Assembly (NCBI GenBank): GCA_011109175.1
Contig: RDEW01000018.1
Location: 803,304-867,303, forward strand
Source of the DNA: Dicyema japonicum
Taxonomy: Eukaryota; Dicyemida; Rhombozoa; Dicyemidae
Reading direction: 5' to 3'
DNA: 64,000 bases
Below, one piece after another: positions 46,214-56,552 of this stretch; the first letter of the stretch is position 1; the number at the start of each line of letters is the position of its first letter. The position numbers were made by a program, and so were the translations under genes. The notes under the pieces were generated by a model. It was given only the letters and a program-made list of their open reading frames with translations, was not told the origin of the DNA and made no database searches.

Positions 46214-47779
46214 TCAACAACCTTCCTCGCCTGCCTGTTCGCCAGCCTCCTCAGGCAGGTTCGATTCTGGTTGCTGAAACAACTCCGAGAGCGCTTTGTC
46301 TAATTGAACCCTCTGCCCATATGGCATCTCAGGGCTCTGCCTCCTATACTCCAGTGTCAGGCTCTCTAGGGTCCGCTTTAACACAGTGGACTGTAGATAG
46401 GCCTGGAGCTTCCTATCTACCCCCAACTGCTTCAGATAACCCTTGTGGTACTTTGTTGCAATTCCTTCCCACGTCATTACTATAGGAATAACGAGGACCT
46501 TGCAACCAAGCATCTGCCCCATCTCGTTTGCAAGAAAGTCATACTTCCTTTTTTTCTCCACCTCCACAGTCTGCAAACGGTCTTGAGACGTGATGCCAAC
46601 CTCTATGATAAGGACTTGGCCAGACTCCTTATCGTGTACCACAATGTCCGGTTTATTGTGCTTGACTAGCACCGAGGTACGGATAACACTGTCTACCTTA
46701 ATTTGGACCCTGGTGTTCTCTACTACAGATTGCACCTTATGAGTCCGCAACTTTCTGGTGTGGCGAATACCATACTTATTGCATAGTAGAAGATGAAGAC
46801 TCCTTACTACCTCGTTGTGCCTCCACACATAGTCGTGGCAGAGCATGGATCCACATCGAGTGGCTAAATGATCAACCGACATGCTCCTTGACTTACAGTG
46901 GGGACATGTATTTGTTGATCGACCCCAAAAAATATTGCGGTCTTGCATATACGTGTACAACGCCTCCGATCGAGGTGAGTTGTCACCGTATTTTAGCCAT
47001 ATTGTCGACGACTTAAGGTCGACATGTGGGTTGTCCAATGCTCTGAAGAGGACCTTATGAAGGCTTTTTAAGTTGATCTTTTCCATCAAATTATTATATT
47101 GTAATTCGATCAACGCCTTCACATTTACTAGCCCACCATCATCAACACCATACTTAGCAGACAAAAAAGGTCTGATAGTGCCTAGGTGGGTTGCCCGTGT
47201 TTTCTCGGTCGTTATTATGGCGTGCTTCCTAGCAGACACACTTGACCCAGCTATCAGGGTGTCGTGCATTCGCATTAGGATGCGCTCACTTAGTTGGACT
47301 ACTCCACACAGTCCACGGCCGAATTTATCACGGGGTAAATATAGTCTCTCCTTATTGGCTGCCAACACATGGACATGGTTCTCTCTGAGTACTCCACGGA
47401 TCATAACATCCATCTCATCATACTCTTTGGGCTCAAACTCCACAACACCTATGTAGTAGTTTAGCAGCGAGACAGCATACTCATTTAATGCTAGGAACAA
47501 ATTCCTTGCATTTAGAGACGTCTTACACAATAACGCTGCTCTTTTACGGATGCCTTCAGTAATTTGTCGCTTTGTCTCAGGCATTATAAGGGACTTTGGA
47601 GATTCGGTAACACCCAGATACTTATATCCTTCGTGTTCCTCTAGGACTCTTACTAACTCGCTACATACTTGCGTGTTAGTCGCAGACTTTGAATAATTCA
47701 AATCTAGCCCTATACTCTCAAAGAATTCCCTGGCACAGACCCCCATGGAGTAGAGCTCCTCGGCTGTTCGAGCATACAT
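46214..47779 (-). CDS. LINE C, RT thumb + zinc knuckle + restriction-like endonuclease
   Basis: 521-residue frame continuing the polymerase from just after the catalytic Asp pair. MYARTAEELYSMG and LDLNYSKSATNT (primer-grip side), YKYLGVTESPKS, then a long connector. A CX2CX8HX4C knuckle follows (CPHCKSRSMSVDHLATRC, about residue 285), then an endonuclease core with KPDIVVHDKESGQVLIIEVG (PD...E motif, about residue 378) and VEKKRKYDFL. This layout is typical of R2/R4-type LINEs whose nuclease lies C-terminal to the RT. All expected nuclease residues are present. The real product would require joining to the upstream frame. Confidence 0.85.
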   Translation of the reverse strand: MYARTAEELYSMGVCAREFFESIGLDLNYSKSATNTQVCSELVRVLEEHEGYKYLGVTESPKSLIMPETKRQITEGIRKRAALLCKTSLNARNLFLALNEYAVSLLNYYIGVVEFEPKEYDEMDVMIRGVLRENHVHVLAANKERLYLPRDKFGRGLCGVVQLSERILMRMHDTLIAGSSVSARKHAIITTEKTRATHLGTIRPFLSAKYGVDDGGLVNVKALIELQYNNLMEKINLKSLHKVLFRALDNPHVDLKSSTIWLKYGDNSPRSEALYTYMQDRNIFWGRSTNTCPHCKSRSMSVDHLATRCGSMLCHDYVWRHNEVVRSLHLLLCNKYGIRHTRKLRTHKVQSVVENTRVQIKVDSVIRTSVLVKHNKPDIVVHDKESGQVLIIEVGITSQDRLQTVEVEKKRKYDFLANEMGQMLGCKVLVIPIVMTWEGIATKYHKGYLKQLGVDRKLQAYLQSTVLKRTLESLTLEYRRQSPEMPYGQRVQLDKALSELFQQPESNLPEEAGEQAGEEGC

Positions 47780-47781
47780 CT

Positions 47782-49620
47782 TCAGTCATCGATAAAAAGA
47801 AGGTGATTTGTACTGAAACAGACCCCTTCACAATGAACTGGTATTTGCTCAAACCGGTCATTGAGGCGGCGACTCAATGGCTCCAAACAGAGAACAAAGA
47901 GTAGCGGAGACATGCTATCCCCCTGAAGGATCCCCCTCTTGAGTTTTACCTCGCCTATCCGGTGCCTATTATAGTTCAGATGAATACTCCACCTATTCAT
48001 CACAGCCACTACAAAGCTGATGAACCACACAGGCATACACAGACTGTGTAGGCACTCGACAAGGTAAGAATGATCAACTGAATCGTAAGCCTTCTTCACA
48101 TCCACCCACATAGACAAAAGTGAGTTTCCGTGAGACACAGAAAGGCATTTGTTGATCAAAGCCTGCTCTTTTGCCCCCTGACAATTTCGAACAGTTCCCA
48201 ACTGATTCTCGGAGAGAATCCCATTTGCGTCTACAAAGCTTCTGACCTCATTAGCCACTAATTTGGTCATCAGCTTATACAGGGTTGGCATGCAGGTTAT
48301 CGGTCGATAATCTGCAGCAGACTGGGGGTTGTCCAGCTTTGGGATCAAATAAGTTGTCCCTGTGCATGCCCAATCAGGAATCGTTTCCGGGTTAGTGATG
48401 CTTTTCTGTAATACACGACACATAGACTCGTGTAATGAAGTGCATCTTTTGATAAAGAAATTATAAACTTTATCGACCCCGGTCGTCTTCCAATCAGGGA
48501 GATGTCTCACTACCGCCTCAAATTTCTTGCGAAAATCGAAAATTCCGCAAGATTCCGCCAAGAAAGGAGCGGCGCTGTACGGGACATTCCACGCATTTCC
48601 TCTGCGTGGTTTAGCCTCCCACATACTACCCCATGTGGAAAGCATTTCCGCGTCCTGCTGGGAACATACACTATGGCCATTTTCGTGTAGGCGACGGTAA
48701 AACAATCTGCGATTAAACTCAAACAGATTATTTTCTCTCCTTCTCTTACACCGACTTTCATGTGTATAGAGTTTCCTCTTATACACCATTATTGCCCCCT
48801 CTAACTCCACCTTTGCCCTCCTCAACTCTTTGAGGTCCCATTTGGGAACACGGAGTTTACTAATTAGCCCCTTTACTATAGCCGGTGCTTTTCCTCTAAC
48901 CCCTCTCGCCACACTACTTATGTGCCCCTCCAGTGCTTCCAGCTCAGTCTGTCTCCAAGCAATCTTGGCACAGATCTGCTCCCTCCATTTACTGGGTGGT
49001 CTGGGCTTGTCCGTCAATTCCTCATAGGTGATCTGTGCTGCATACAGCACTAGGGAGATGTCACCCAATGACCCTACTGGCTTAGCCTCCACCGCATAAG
49101 CCACAGCCTTATTGATGCAGGTTAACACTCCACCGTTAACCTTACAATGAGGAATCTTGCGGGTAAATCTACGGTCCTCAAGTGGGACATCTGCCGCTGC
49201 AGCGAGATTCCGCGCAAAGACCTCATAAACATGCTTGAGCTGCAACGTATCACAGCTCTGGTGCTCGTGCTCTCTTTGACAGTTGTGGTCACCTGGTCCC
49301 CGCCCCTTTAGACCAGTACCCTCTTTGCCTACAGCCATCTTCTTGAGTTCACTCACAGATATAGCAGTACTGAATCTGCCACTGCAGAGCTCCGCCAAGT
49401 ATGGCCATCCATTCCAGGGCATTCGAGATAGCCTGCTACGTACCTGCAGGACTACCTGCCTCGCCCATTCTTTTGGGTCATCTGCCACAACGCTCTCGGA
49501 TATGGCAAGAATTACATTCATACCATCAGGTAACGCAAGTGACCCTTCTCCTTTTTTCCTTTCAACATTTTTGCCAACTCGAGAGAGTTTTAACGCCACC
49601 GAATCGAACGCACGTTGCAT
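47782..49620 (-). CDS. LINE C, N-terminal domain + RT palm (ends at catalytic FIDD)
   Basis: 612-residue frame beginning MQRAFDSVALKLSRVG. The first 350 residues have no recognised zinc finger or Myb motif. RT fingers/palm follow: WKTTGVDKVYNFFIKRC, IPDWACTGTTYLIPKLDNPQ, SAADYRPITCMPTLYKLMTK, ENQLGTVRNCQGAKEQ, MWVDVKKAYDSVDHSYL (motif A), LKRGILQGDSMSPLLFVLCL (motif B) and HLLFIDD (motif C), after which a TGA stops the frame. One extra base there would give FIDD-L-K-MYARTAEE and continue into the second frame. Without it the polymerase is inactive. Confidence 0.85.
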   Translation of the reverse strand: MQRAFDSVALKLSRVGKNVERKKGEGSLALPDGMNVILAISESVVADDPKEWARQVVLQVRSRLSRMPWNGWPYLAELCSGRFSTAISVSELKKMAVGKEGTGLKGRGPGDHNCQREHEHQSCDTLQLKHVYEVFARNLAAAADVPLEDRRFTRKIPHCKVNGGVLTCINKAVAYAVEAKPVGSLGDISLVLYAAQITYEELTDKPRPPSKWREQICAKIAWRQTELEALEGHISSVARGVRGKAPAIVKGLISKLRVPKWDLKELRRAKVELEGAIMVYKRKLYTHESRCKRRRENNLFEFNRRLFYRRLHENGHSVCSQQDAEMLSTWGSMWEAKPRRGNAWNVPYSAAPFLAESCGIFDFRKKFEAVVRHLPDWKTTGVDKVYNFFIKRCTSLHESMCRVLQKSITNPETIPDWACTGTTYLIPKLDNPQSAADYRPITCMPTLYKLMTKLVANEVRSFVDANGILSENQLGTVRNCQGAKEQALINKCLSVSHGNSLLSMWVDVKKAYDSVDHSYLVECLHSLCMPVWFISFVVAVMNRWSIHLNYNRHRIGEVKLKRGILQGDSMSPLLFVLCLEPLSRRLNDRFEQIPVHCEGVCFSTNHLLFIDD

Positions 49621-49629
49621 GTTATTTAT

Positions 49630-49649
49630 TACAAATATAATAATATATA
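49630..49649. repeat. target-site duplication of LINE C, right (5') side
   Basis: Second copy of the perfect 20-bp direct repeat (begins tacaaatataataat). The target is AT-rich with TAA-like words, in line with Dong-type preference for such DNA. Confidence 0.85.
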
Positions 49650-50396
49650 CTTTTCATGTATTTTTTCACAATCTTCTGATAGTTTAAATAAATTTATTAT
49701 TCCCTATTATAATTATTAGTGTCATACATTATCACTCATTATTATTTGTCACTTAGTTATTAATTTATATTAAACAAATATATTAGTTTTAAGTCTATAA
49801 TTTTATCAAATAAAAAAGATTATAATTTTGCCTTAAATTAATTAATTTTGCATGTGAATAAAAATTCTTCCGATTAGGGATTATTTCATAGATTAATTTA
49901 TTGATAAATGTAAAACATCGGACCATTCGTCCCACTGCCTTTTGCTTTTCACAAACAAAAGGAGAATCATATTTACGGTGATAAAGTTCGCATTCTTTAA
50001 ACCATTCCAGACATTGATCCCAGTCAGTCGCACCTTAAAACGATTCACCACTGGGTTTCTATTAATATAATCAAAACCCCTGCTACTAACAAGCTTCTGG
50101 AATCTCTTTCCCTCCACATTGAAGGAAACAAAACTTCACTACCACCGGAAATTTGTGCCCTCTTGGTACACCTTTGGTCCTGTCACTATATGGCTATTTA
50201 AATAAAATCGACTTTGCTGTTTTGTTCATTTTGTCTTCTAGATTAATAGAAGTGTCACATTTTCTCTTTTCCGTTTTCAGGTTCTGCGCCACCACATCCT
50301 CTCAGGATCGTTGGCACATGGTTGTGACTTTCTTGTTAGTCACCTGTTTTCACTTGAAGGTACCGGGGTGAATAAATATTAAATAAAAGAAACAAA
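49650..50396. other. no recognised gene
   Basis: AT-rich to 49880, then mixed. A 74-codon minus-strand frame (49893-50117; EGKRFQKLVSSRGFDYINRN, FKVRLTGINVWNGLKNANF) looks protein-like but is unassigned and probably mobile. Near 50370 gtaccggggtgaataaata is a LINE-like 3' signature. Confidence 0.3.
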
Positions 50397-50560
50397 TCAA
50401 ACACTAACTGCCAAATGAGAGTAGGCATTAATGTGAAAGATGGCAATTCCAAGACGTTCACTGAACCAACGCCGCTTCCGAGGATCAACAGACCTGGATG
50501 AGATCGAACTATTTTCGGTGAACCTCTCTGATGACAAGCCAGACCACAGTCGAAGTCTTA
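50397..50560 (-). pseudogene. LINE B 3' coding end
   Basis: Minus strand reads SRSVDPRKRRWFSERLGIAI before degenerating, matching the family B C terminus (DPRETGWFRERISLAIVRG). 5'-truncated fragment in opposite orientation to the LINE A copy that follows. Confidence 0.6.
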
Positions 50561-50649
50561 AATGCAATTGGGACAAAATGGAAAAGGTCGCCAAGTGAAG
50601 AAAATTTCTCCATCCGGCAAAGTCAGAAGTAGTGCAGTCCGACCACAAT

Positions 50650-52390
50650 TATAAAACAATTTAATTCCCACTGCCCATAACCAAAGAGACCTTCTAATAT
50701 TATACACAAGTAAATTCAGAGCCAAGAAAAAGATAAGAAAATATCCAGCCCAGCAGTTGCGTGGACAACTCAAATGAGTGGGAGATATAAAAAAAGATGC
50801 CATCTGATGGACCTGGAGTCCTTGACAGCCCTCAGACATCTGAATAAAAGGATCAGTCAGAGTATAAAAGAACACAAGGACAAGAGATGGCTAGTTAACC
50901 ACCTCGACAGGAAAAGTACATCCCGACATTTACAAGTCAAGTCGGAGCTGGATGATGCAGACGGAACCGGAAAGTCTTTTCCTGAACACTTATGCCACCT
51001 ACATCCTAACACCCTTATGAAACATTACGCTGGAATTAGCTTCAAACCATTCTCGAAACACCTGGACATTAAGGTGCGTGCCCATAAACCGAAGAAGAAA
51101 CCTTACCACGAACTATTCTCAGATGACCAAGTCTTGGATGTGATCACCAGATTAAAGAGCTCACGGGCGTGCGGGCCTGACAAAGTATCTTCTATTCACC
51201 TAAAACATCTAAGCCACTACGCAATTTGCAACCTCACGCATATATACAACCTGTCCATCAACTATAATATTACTCCCAAGATTTGGAAGAATTCTATCAT
51301 CAGACCGATATTGAAGGATGGGAAACCAGAGACAGAACCTACCTCCTACAGGCCTATTTCCGTTACCATCACACTGTCAAAAATTATGGAGAAACTTGTA
51401 CTATCAGTCATTATTCCGTATCTTCCACGTCCTATATTTCAACATGGTTTCCTCCGCGGTAGGTCCACCGCTACATACTTGGCAACCCTATCGCAGTCCA
51501 TTGCCGACGGTTTTAACACCCATCCCCCGCCTCACAAACGCACAATCTTGGTTTCTATTGACATCAACAAAGCCATTGACACTGTTTCGAGGAAAATCCT
51601 GGTTGGAAAAATATTTTCTACTAATATTCGTCCGAATGTGAAATTATGACTGGCCAACTTTTTGTCTGGAAGACGTGGAAGAGTATTCAGTGGTGATCTC
51701 AGATCTAGATCACGATTACTACCGAACGGGGTACCCCAGGGGTCTCCACTTTCACCAATTCTATTCAACCTATTCCTACACGACCTACCTAATGATGGAG
51801 ACGAAGATTCCCTGCTATCATCCTACGCAGACGATGTAGTCATTGCAATACGAAACCGCTCGACGCAAATCGCATCCCTTAAAACTCAGACAAAATTGAA
51901 CACTCTCCACGATTAGAGGACCACGAGGAACATGGACTTTTCCGTTTCTACCCTCTACCAACAAACAATCGCGCCTGCCGTTGAGTATGCCTCCGTTGCA
52001 TGGAGATTCGCGCTATCGGAGTCTATGGTCCAAAGAATCAACTCGATACACCGGAAAACAATCAGTACGCTAATGGATCAACAGTCGACCCACTACTCAT
52101 GGAAGCTAAGATCCGTAGTCGTGGCTCCGGATTTCTTCGCGTCTGTGAGGAAGATGGTAATTCGCTTCGCCTGATCCTTTCCACGGCAAGAGAAAACCGA
52201 TTGGATAAGAAATTCCCCTCCCCGATCGGATTCCTTTGCAAGATCGAGAGAAGGCTCTTCCGGAAAGTAGTGGGGACGATGGAAGATCACAGACGCCGAA
52301 TGGCACAATTGATTGCCGAGGACTGGGATCACCTAACTGTTTAACTCTTTTGTCTTTCTTTCTCGGTTTCCCGGGGTTATTAAAATAAAA
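50650..52390 (+). mobile_element. LINE family A, 5'-truncated copy with internal deletion
   Basis: Plus-strand RT: linker SLTALRHLNKRISQSIKEHK, then SSRACGPDKVSSIHLKHLSH, ILKDGKPETEPTSYRPISVT, IFQHGFLRGRSTATYLATLS, VSIDINKAIDTVSRK (motif A), then TGA in place of the expected Trp codon, NFLSGRRGRVFSGD, LLPNGVPQGSPLSPILFNLF (motif B), LSSYADDVVIAIRN (motif C). After KLNTLHD* the thumb is deleted and the sequence jumps to DFSVSTLYQQTIAPAVEYAS with VAWRFALSES. The 3' coding end RKVVGTMEDHRRRMAQ...DWDHLTV (52344) and the tail ggggttattaaaataaaataa are intact. No endonuclease. Confidence 0.85.
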
Positions 52391-52392
52391 TA

Positions 52393-52590
52393 AATAAATG
52401 CCGCGTGGCGCCATGTAGTGCTTTGTGGCTAATTGGTTGAAGTTTCAGTTTTGTTCGTCTGTTCCCCTTCTTTCTTCCTATTAGAGTGGCGTCATGTGAT
52501 CCACAATTCTAGGTGGCACCCAGTGCTAGGCCGGCACGGAAAAGGATCACTCCCCCACTCCACTGGGGCTTTGTTGATGTCATTCTCAGA
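52393..52590 (+). repeat. R1 repeat, 5' part
   Basis: Starts ccgcgtggcgccatgtagtg immediately after the LINE A tail, then ctaattggttgaag, a hairpin gtgctaggccggcac, and ends near ccactggggct. It lacks the 3' part present at 7.4 kb. Either a truncated R1, or the leader of a second LINE inserted next to the first. Confidence 0.6.
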
Positions 52591-52599
52591 CGATAAAGA

Positions 52600-53620
52600 A
52601 ATCGTCATATGAGAATGAATTAAACTGACTAAATTAAAGACATGTGTGATAAGTGGATTAGCAAAGTGTAAATAATAATAATTGTAGGAAAGGGATACAT
52701 TAACAAATTATTTGATTCCTCATTGTAAAGAGAATGATGAAATAAACTCAATGGTAGTGAACCGAATATTGGATATGAAACTAAATATGTCATCAATACT
52801 AGAATAATTAGACCAAGAATATATAAATAATTATTTATTAGAAACATTTTCATTATTGTGATCATGTCCAATTGGACAAATAAAGTTAGGAGTGTCATAA
52901 TAGATGGAGTAATATATAATATAGTTAATAAAACAAAATGAGGAATTACAGGAAACTATGAAAATACTGAGTAATATTGTAGATGGAATAAACATTAATA
53001 ATTATACTTTGTGTGATTTAATAGTTGAAAAGTATTATTATAATAAAGTATTCAAGAACATTTACAGCAAGTAAAACAATTAAATTGGATAATATCAAAT
53101 TATAAGAATTACAGGAATGTTGTATACTTTTGGGTATTTATAATATTAATAGATGAATATCCCTTTAAACCCTTTTTACTATCATTTGAGGAATCATTGA
53201 AAAGTGATTAAGAGAGTTTATTATATAATGTTATATTTTTATTATATTTAGGAATTTGAGGCTGTTAATTATAGATTGGATGATTTACTCTAATGGATAA
53301 TACTTGCTTAGATCTTAATTACATTACCCATATTATAACATTGTGATGATCTAATTACTCAATTTACACAATATGTCTATACTATTATGGATCCACTATC
53401 ATTATTGGAATCTCATAAGCATATTATTGCCTTTTTAGGGTCTTTTGAGGGATCATCGATATCAAATGATTTATCATATACTTTCGGAAATATTAGACAA
53501 TGATACTATTTCATATGCTGGAGGTTGTCTATTTGTGTCATCAATTTCATTCATTTATTGAGGATTTGTACTTTTATTATTTAGATTAAAACATAAAATT
53601 GATTTTCTACACACAGTCAC
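52600..53620 (+). CDS. candidate host gene with small introns, unidentified
   Basis: Plus strand shows several short coding blocks bounded by plausible 20-45-nt GT-AG introns. From ATG at about 52957: KILSNIVDGININNYTLCDL with IVEKYYYNK; an intron; QVKQLNWIISNYKNYRNVVY and FWVFIILIDEYPFKPFLLSF with EESLK; an intron; EFEAVNYRLDDLL; later DLITQFTQYVYTIMDPLSLL with ESHKHIIAFLGSFEGS and EILDNDTISYAGGCLFVSSI. The blocks are conserved-looking and of similar composition to the other host genes, but frames between some are uncertain and I do not recognise the family. The minus-strand 90-codon hydrophobic frame (52629-52898) is probably a shadow. Confidence 0.4.
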
Positions 53621-53757
53621 ACAATACTCAACATATTATTTATTGTTTAAAGACATATTCACTTTTTCTGTAGATAAAGTCAAAATTTCGAGTCATGTCG
53701 TCCCCAAGCACCTCAATGCATTTTTTGTACTTTTGACATAAGGCACCTAGCACATAT

Positions 53758-53965
53758 GTGCACAGATTACATCTGCAATCGATCTTCCTTTCCACTTTGT
53801 CCAGATATAAAAAACTGTTAACTTTGTTTTTTATTCAGTACAGTATAATAAGGGATAATTCTTTCCGTAATTTCGTTAATAGAATAATAGGTTTTAGATA
53901 TGGAGGTCCTTTTGGTTTTCCTGGCTTCTGTATGGGGATTAACCACTCGCTGCCAATATCTAGTT
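53758..53965 (-). pseudogene. LINE RT finger fragment
   Basis: Minus strand reads SEWLIPIQKPGKPKGPPYLK then PIILLTKLRKELS, the RT block that usually reads IP-PKPGK-P---YRPISLL. The plus-strand frame over it is antisense. It is cut at 53966 by the hAT terminus. Confidence 0.6.
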
Positions 53966-54420
53966 CAGTGGTTCTCAACTCACCCAAATTGGGCGTTGGA
54001 AATTTTACTTTTGGGCGGTGGGATTTGTAAATATTGATTTTTTTTATTTTTGATAGAAATAACGAAAGTATTAATAGAAAGAATAAGAAGACAACCATAA
54101 ATTATTAAGAAGTGTGAAATAAATTTCTTCGTGATGAATTCAGCCCGTAATTACTAAATTATATTCTTATCATTTGGGTTTATTCCAAGTCCCATTGATG
54201 ATACAAAGTCGCATTGCCTAATATGCATTATTAATTTGTCAAATGAAGCAATGAAACATTAAAACTATTGTTGCATTGTGAAGCAAGCATTTTTCTAAAC
54301 TTGACAAACCTTTCGAATATTTTGAAAAACAAACTGAGTACAATTTCAACACTCCTACAATCAAACAAAATTATGGTCTCGACTTATCGGAATCATGATC
54401 GTAAATTATGAAAAAAAATT
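53966..54420 (+). pseudogene. hAT remnant 2 with 5' terminal inverted repeat
   Basis: Begins cagtggttctcaac (53966), the hAT terminal repeat that is also present inverted at 16236-16251. From about 54170 the plus strand encodes GFIPSPIDDTKSHCLICIIN with LSNEAMKH and, after a frame change, KLDKPFEYFEKQTEYNFNTP. This is the BED-type N terminus of SCAND3/ZBED-like transposases (C-x2-C then K---H/KPLEYF). The catalytic core is absent. The element is inserted in a LINE fragment. Confidence 0.75.
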
Positions 54421-54884
54421 CACTCAGCCGTCGAAGAATCGACAAAATGGGAATAAATATTGATTTGGGTTTTTAAAAACTTAACGAGGTTTCTATAAAT
54501 TAAGATTACTTTTAGGTATCTTTGTATCGTAGATGCGTGGAACCTTCAACTGAAATGTACAGTCATTAGACCTTTTGTGGCATTCGTCACGTTGGCTTTG
54601 GAAACTGTTATTCACATAATAGATGCTCAAAGAATGATAAAATATTTTATGGGAAAAATCTACCTACCCGATTTTATTTTAATTTTAAAACAAAAAAGAG
54701 TTAGTTAAAACAAATTCCATAATAGGTGGTAGTGGACTCAAGTCCATAGTGTCGACATATGTTATCTATGGTGATAATATAAAAATTTCAGCCATTATGC
54801 TGCTTTCCACGATCTCTTTTCTGATATGGTGACTCCAAAAATCCTGTGCAAGCTGGTGATTTTTGTGATTGAATTTCATTTCTC
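54421..54884. other. no gene; SINE fragment inside
   Basis: At 54525-54560 the minus strand has ggttccacgcatctacgat with the preceding cagttgaa, a piece of the SINE body in inverted orientation. The remainder holds no recognised feature. Confidence 0.4.
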
Positions 54885-54896
54885 TTATATTGAAGC

Positions 54897-55213
54897 GGGT
54901 GGAATAGTGGTTAGGTGTCGGGCTAAAGTGACTTAGGTTACGGGTTCGATTCTCGCTGCTGTTCACCTGGTGGAAGGTTCCACGCATATACGATGCTAAA
55001 AAGGTTTGACGAGTGACGTCGTCATCAGTGAATACTCACTGCGGAACTGGATTGTCTAGAAAGGACACACACACAAGAAAAAGAAAAAAAGAAGTGAAGA
55101 TCATTCCTTGGATCTACGATTAGTTAAAATTAACTGTTCTTTACTTAAATAAAGTGTGTGTCCTGCCTATGCGTAGCTATAAATACTATGGCTCTCGTGA
55201 AAAGGCTTTATTA
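54897..55213 (+). repeat. tRNA-derived SINE, copy 4 with 12-bp TSD
   Basis: Full-length copy: head gggtggaatagtggttagg, box B gggttcgattctcg, body as in copies 1-3, end ctataaatactatggctctcg then aaaaggctttatta. It is flanked by a perfect 12-bp duplication ttatattgaagc (54885-54896 and 55214-55225), which fixes the ends and shows LINE-type target-primed insertion. About 317 bp. Confidence 0.88.
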
Positions 55214-55550
55214 TTATATTGAAGCTTCCAAGTGAAAATGTGGAAGACGTTGTGATTCGCGAAAAAGAAATATCTGTAACTGATAGGCACGTCACTACTT
55301 CATCCAAAAAAATCCCACAAAAAATATCATAACTCTGCATTGTTTTTTCCCACAATCCTACCCTTCATGAAGCCGTCTGAAATCCTGCATAACCCCTTGT
55401 ACTTACAGCACTAAGAACACTTAAAAATTGTTTTCAGACAGATGCAAGCTGAAACCTCGATGAATCTGTGCCCAAAATTGAATTTTCCTAATATGGATTG
55501 GTGAGGATTCGTAAATGTAATTGGTATTAAAGAATGTAATTTTTATTGAA

Positions 55551-56552
55551 TTAAAATGTAATAACAGGAGAAATGGCAACAGATGAAATGACATTATTAT
55601 TAAATAATATATTATGAGAATATAAATCATTAATAATATTTGATGGTAAATAAGTCCAAAGCAGTTGATTGTTTTGATTGCACATAATTGTGTTATATAT
55701 AAAAGTGTATTAGAATTAGAGACAATACCATAACACCTAGAAATAGATAAAACCTCCAAAGTATTATTTAAGTTTTGACATAAGAAAGGTATAACTTTGT
55801 GTGATAGAGAATAAGAGTCATCAATATCAAGTCTTTGTAAATTATGACAACGAGTAATAATTGTAAATAATTCTAATATTAAAATAAATAAAACGATTGT
55901 CGGATAAACAGGTTCTACTCCCACTAAGATTAAGAAATATAACAGAATGTGGTATTAATTGAGACAAAGTTTGGAATCCGTGACAATCAATCATTGTCCA
56001 TGATAAACTTAATGAAATTAGACTAAAATTATTATTATATTACTTTTTTAGATAACATATTGATGTAATCCCCTTTGATGTTAGTCCTTTCACTGATGAT
56101 AAATCAATTGCTTTAAGATTTGGATTTAAACTTAAATATTCACATATTGAATCAGAAATAATATTCCTACAAAGACAAACTTCAATAAGTTGGTGACATT
56201 TACTCAATAAATTATCAAGATTACTTTCAGACATACAAATACAACTAACATTAAGATATACAAGTTGACAGTCATCAAATATATCATCTAATCATTAAGT
56301 AAAACAACAACCACACACTTTAGCTGATGTTAAATCTAATATTTTATTCCTCTATTAATTAATGTACTCAAACTAGATCCACCAAAATAACATTTACTAC
56401 CATTTACTCTTACCCACAATGATGAATTACATCTAATTTTATTACAAAACAAACGAAGCTCTTCTCCAACTACGGCTTACTAGACTACAACACAATAATG
56501 ATTTTATTGGTAGATATTTAAAAATACATGTGATAATATCTGATGGCAACAT
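55551..56552 (-). CDS. SKP2-like F-box/LRR protein, tiny introns
   Basis: Substrate-receptor type F-box protein. The start ATG at 56552 gives MLPSDIITCIFKYLPIKSLL, an F-box, with a Trp-containing end (CNKIRCNSSLW). Leucine-rich repeats follow in small exons: DNLLSKCHQLIEVCLCRN, LNPNLKAIDLSSVKGLTSKG, CHNLQRLDIDDSYSLSHKVI, NNTLEVLSISRCYGIV. The last repeats align with SKP2 (…RRCPNLVHLDLSDS…LQHLSLSRCYDII…), and the end NNNVISSVAISPVITF resembles SKP2's INCSHFTTIARP region. Two frame joins (after the F-box, and near 55690) could not be placed at clean introns. Assignment to the SKP2 subfamily is likely but not certain; F-box plus LRR is firm. Confidence 0.72.

Larger units (their letters stand above)
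46164..49629 (-). mobile_element. LINE family C, R4/Dong-like, almost intact with perfect TSD
   Basis: A 3466-bp non-LTR element on the minus strand delimited by a perfect 20-bp duplication. It codes for one long protein of about 1134 residues, split into two frames by a single missing base (see the two CDS entries). The start codon at 49620 lies only nine bases inside the 5' boundary, so either the leader is minimal or the copy is slightly 5'-truncated. The 3' UTR is about 50 bp and ends without a poly(A) run (aaagtggggct in the minus sense). Sequence integrity and the exact duplication indicate a recent insertion. Confidence 0.88.

Noticed and set aside
52629-52898. 90-codon minus-strand membrane-like frame
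   Set aside because: Hydrophobic readings are expected on the complement of Asn/Lys-rich AT DNA, and the plus strand has better splice-bounded coding blocks here.
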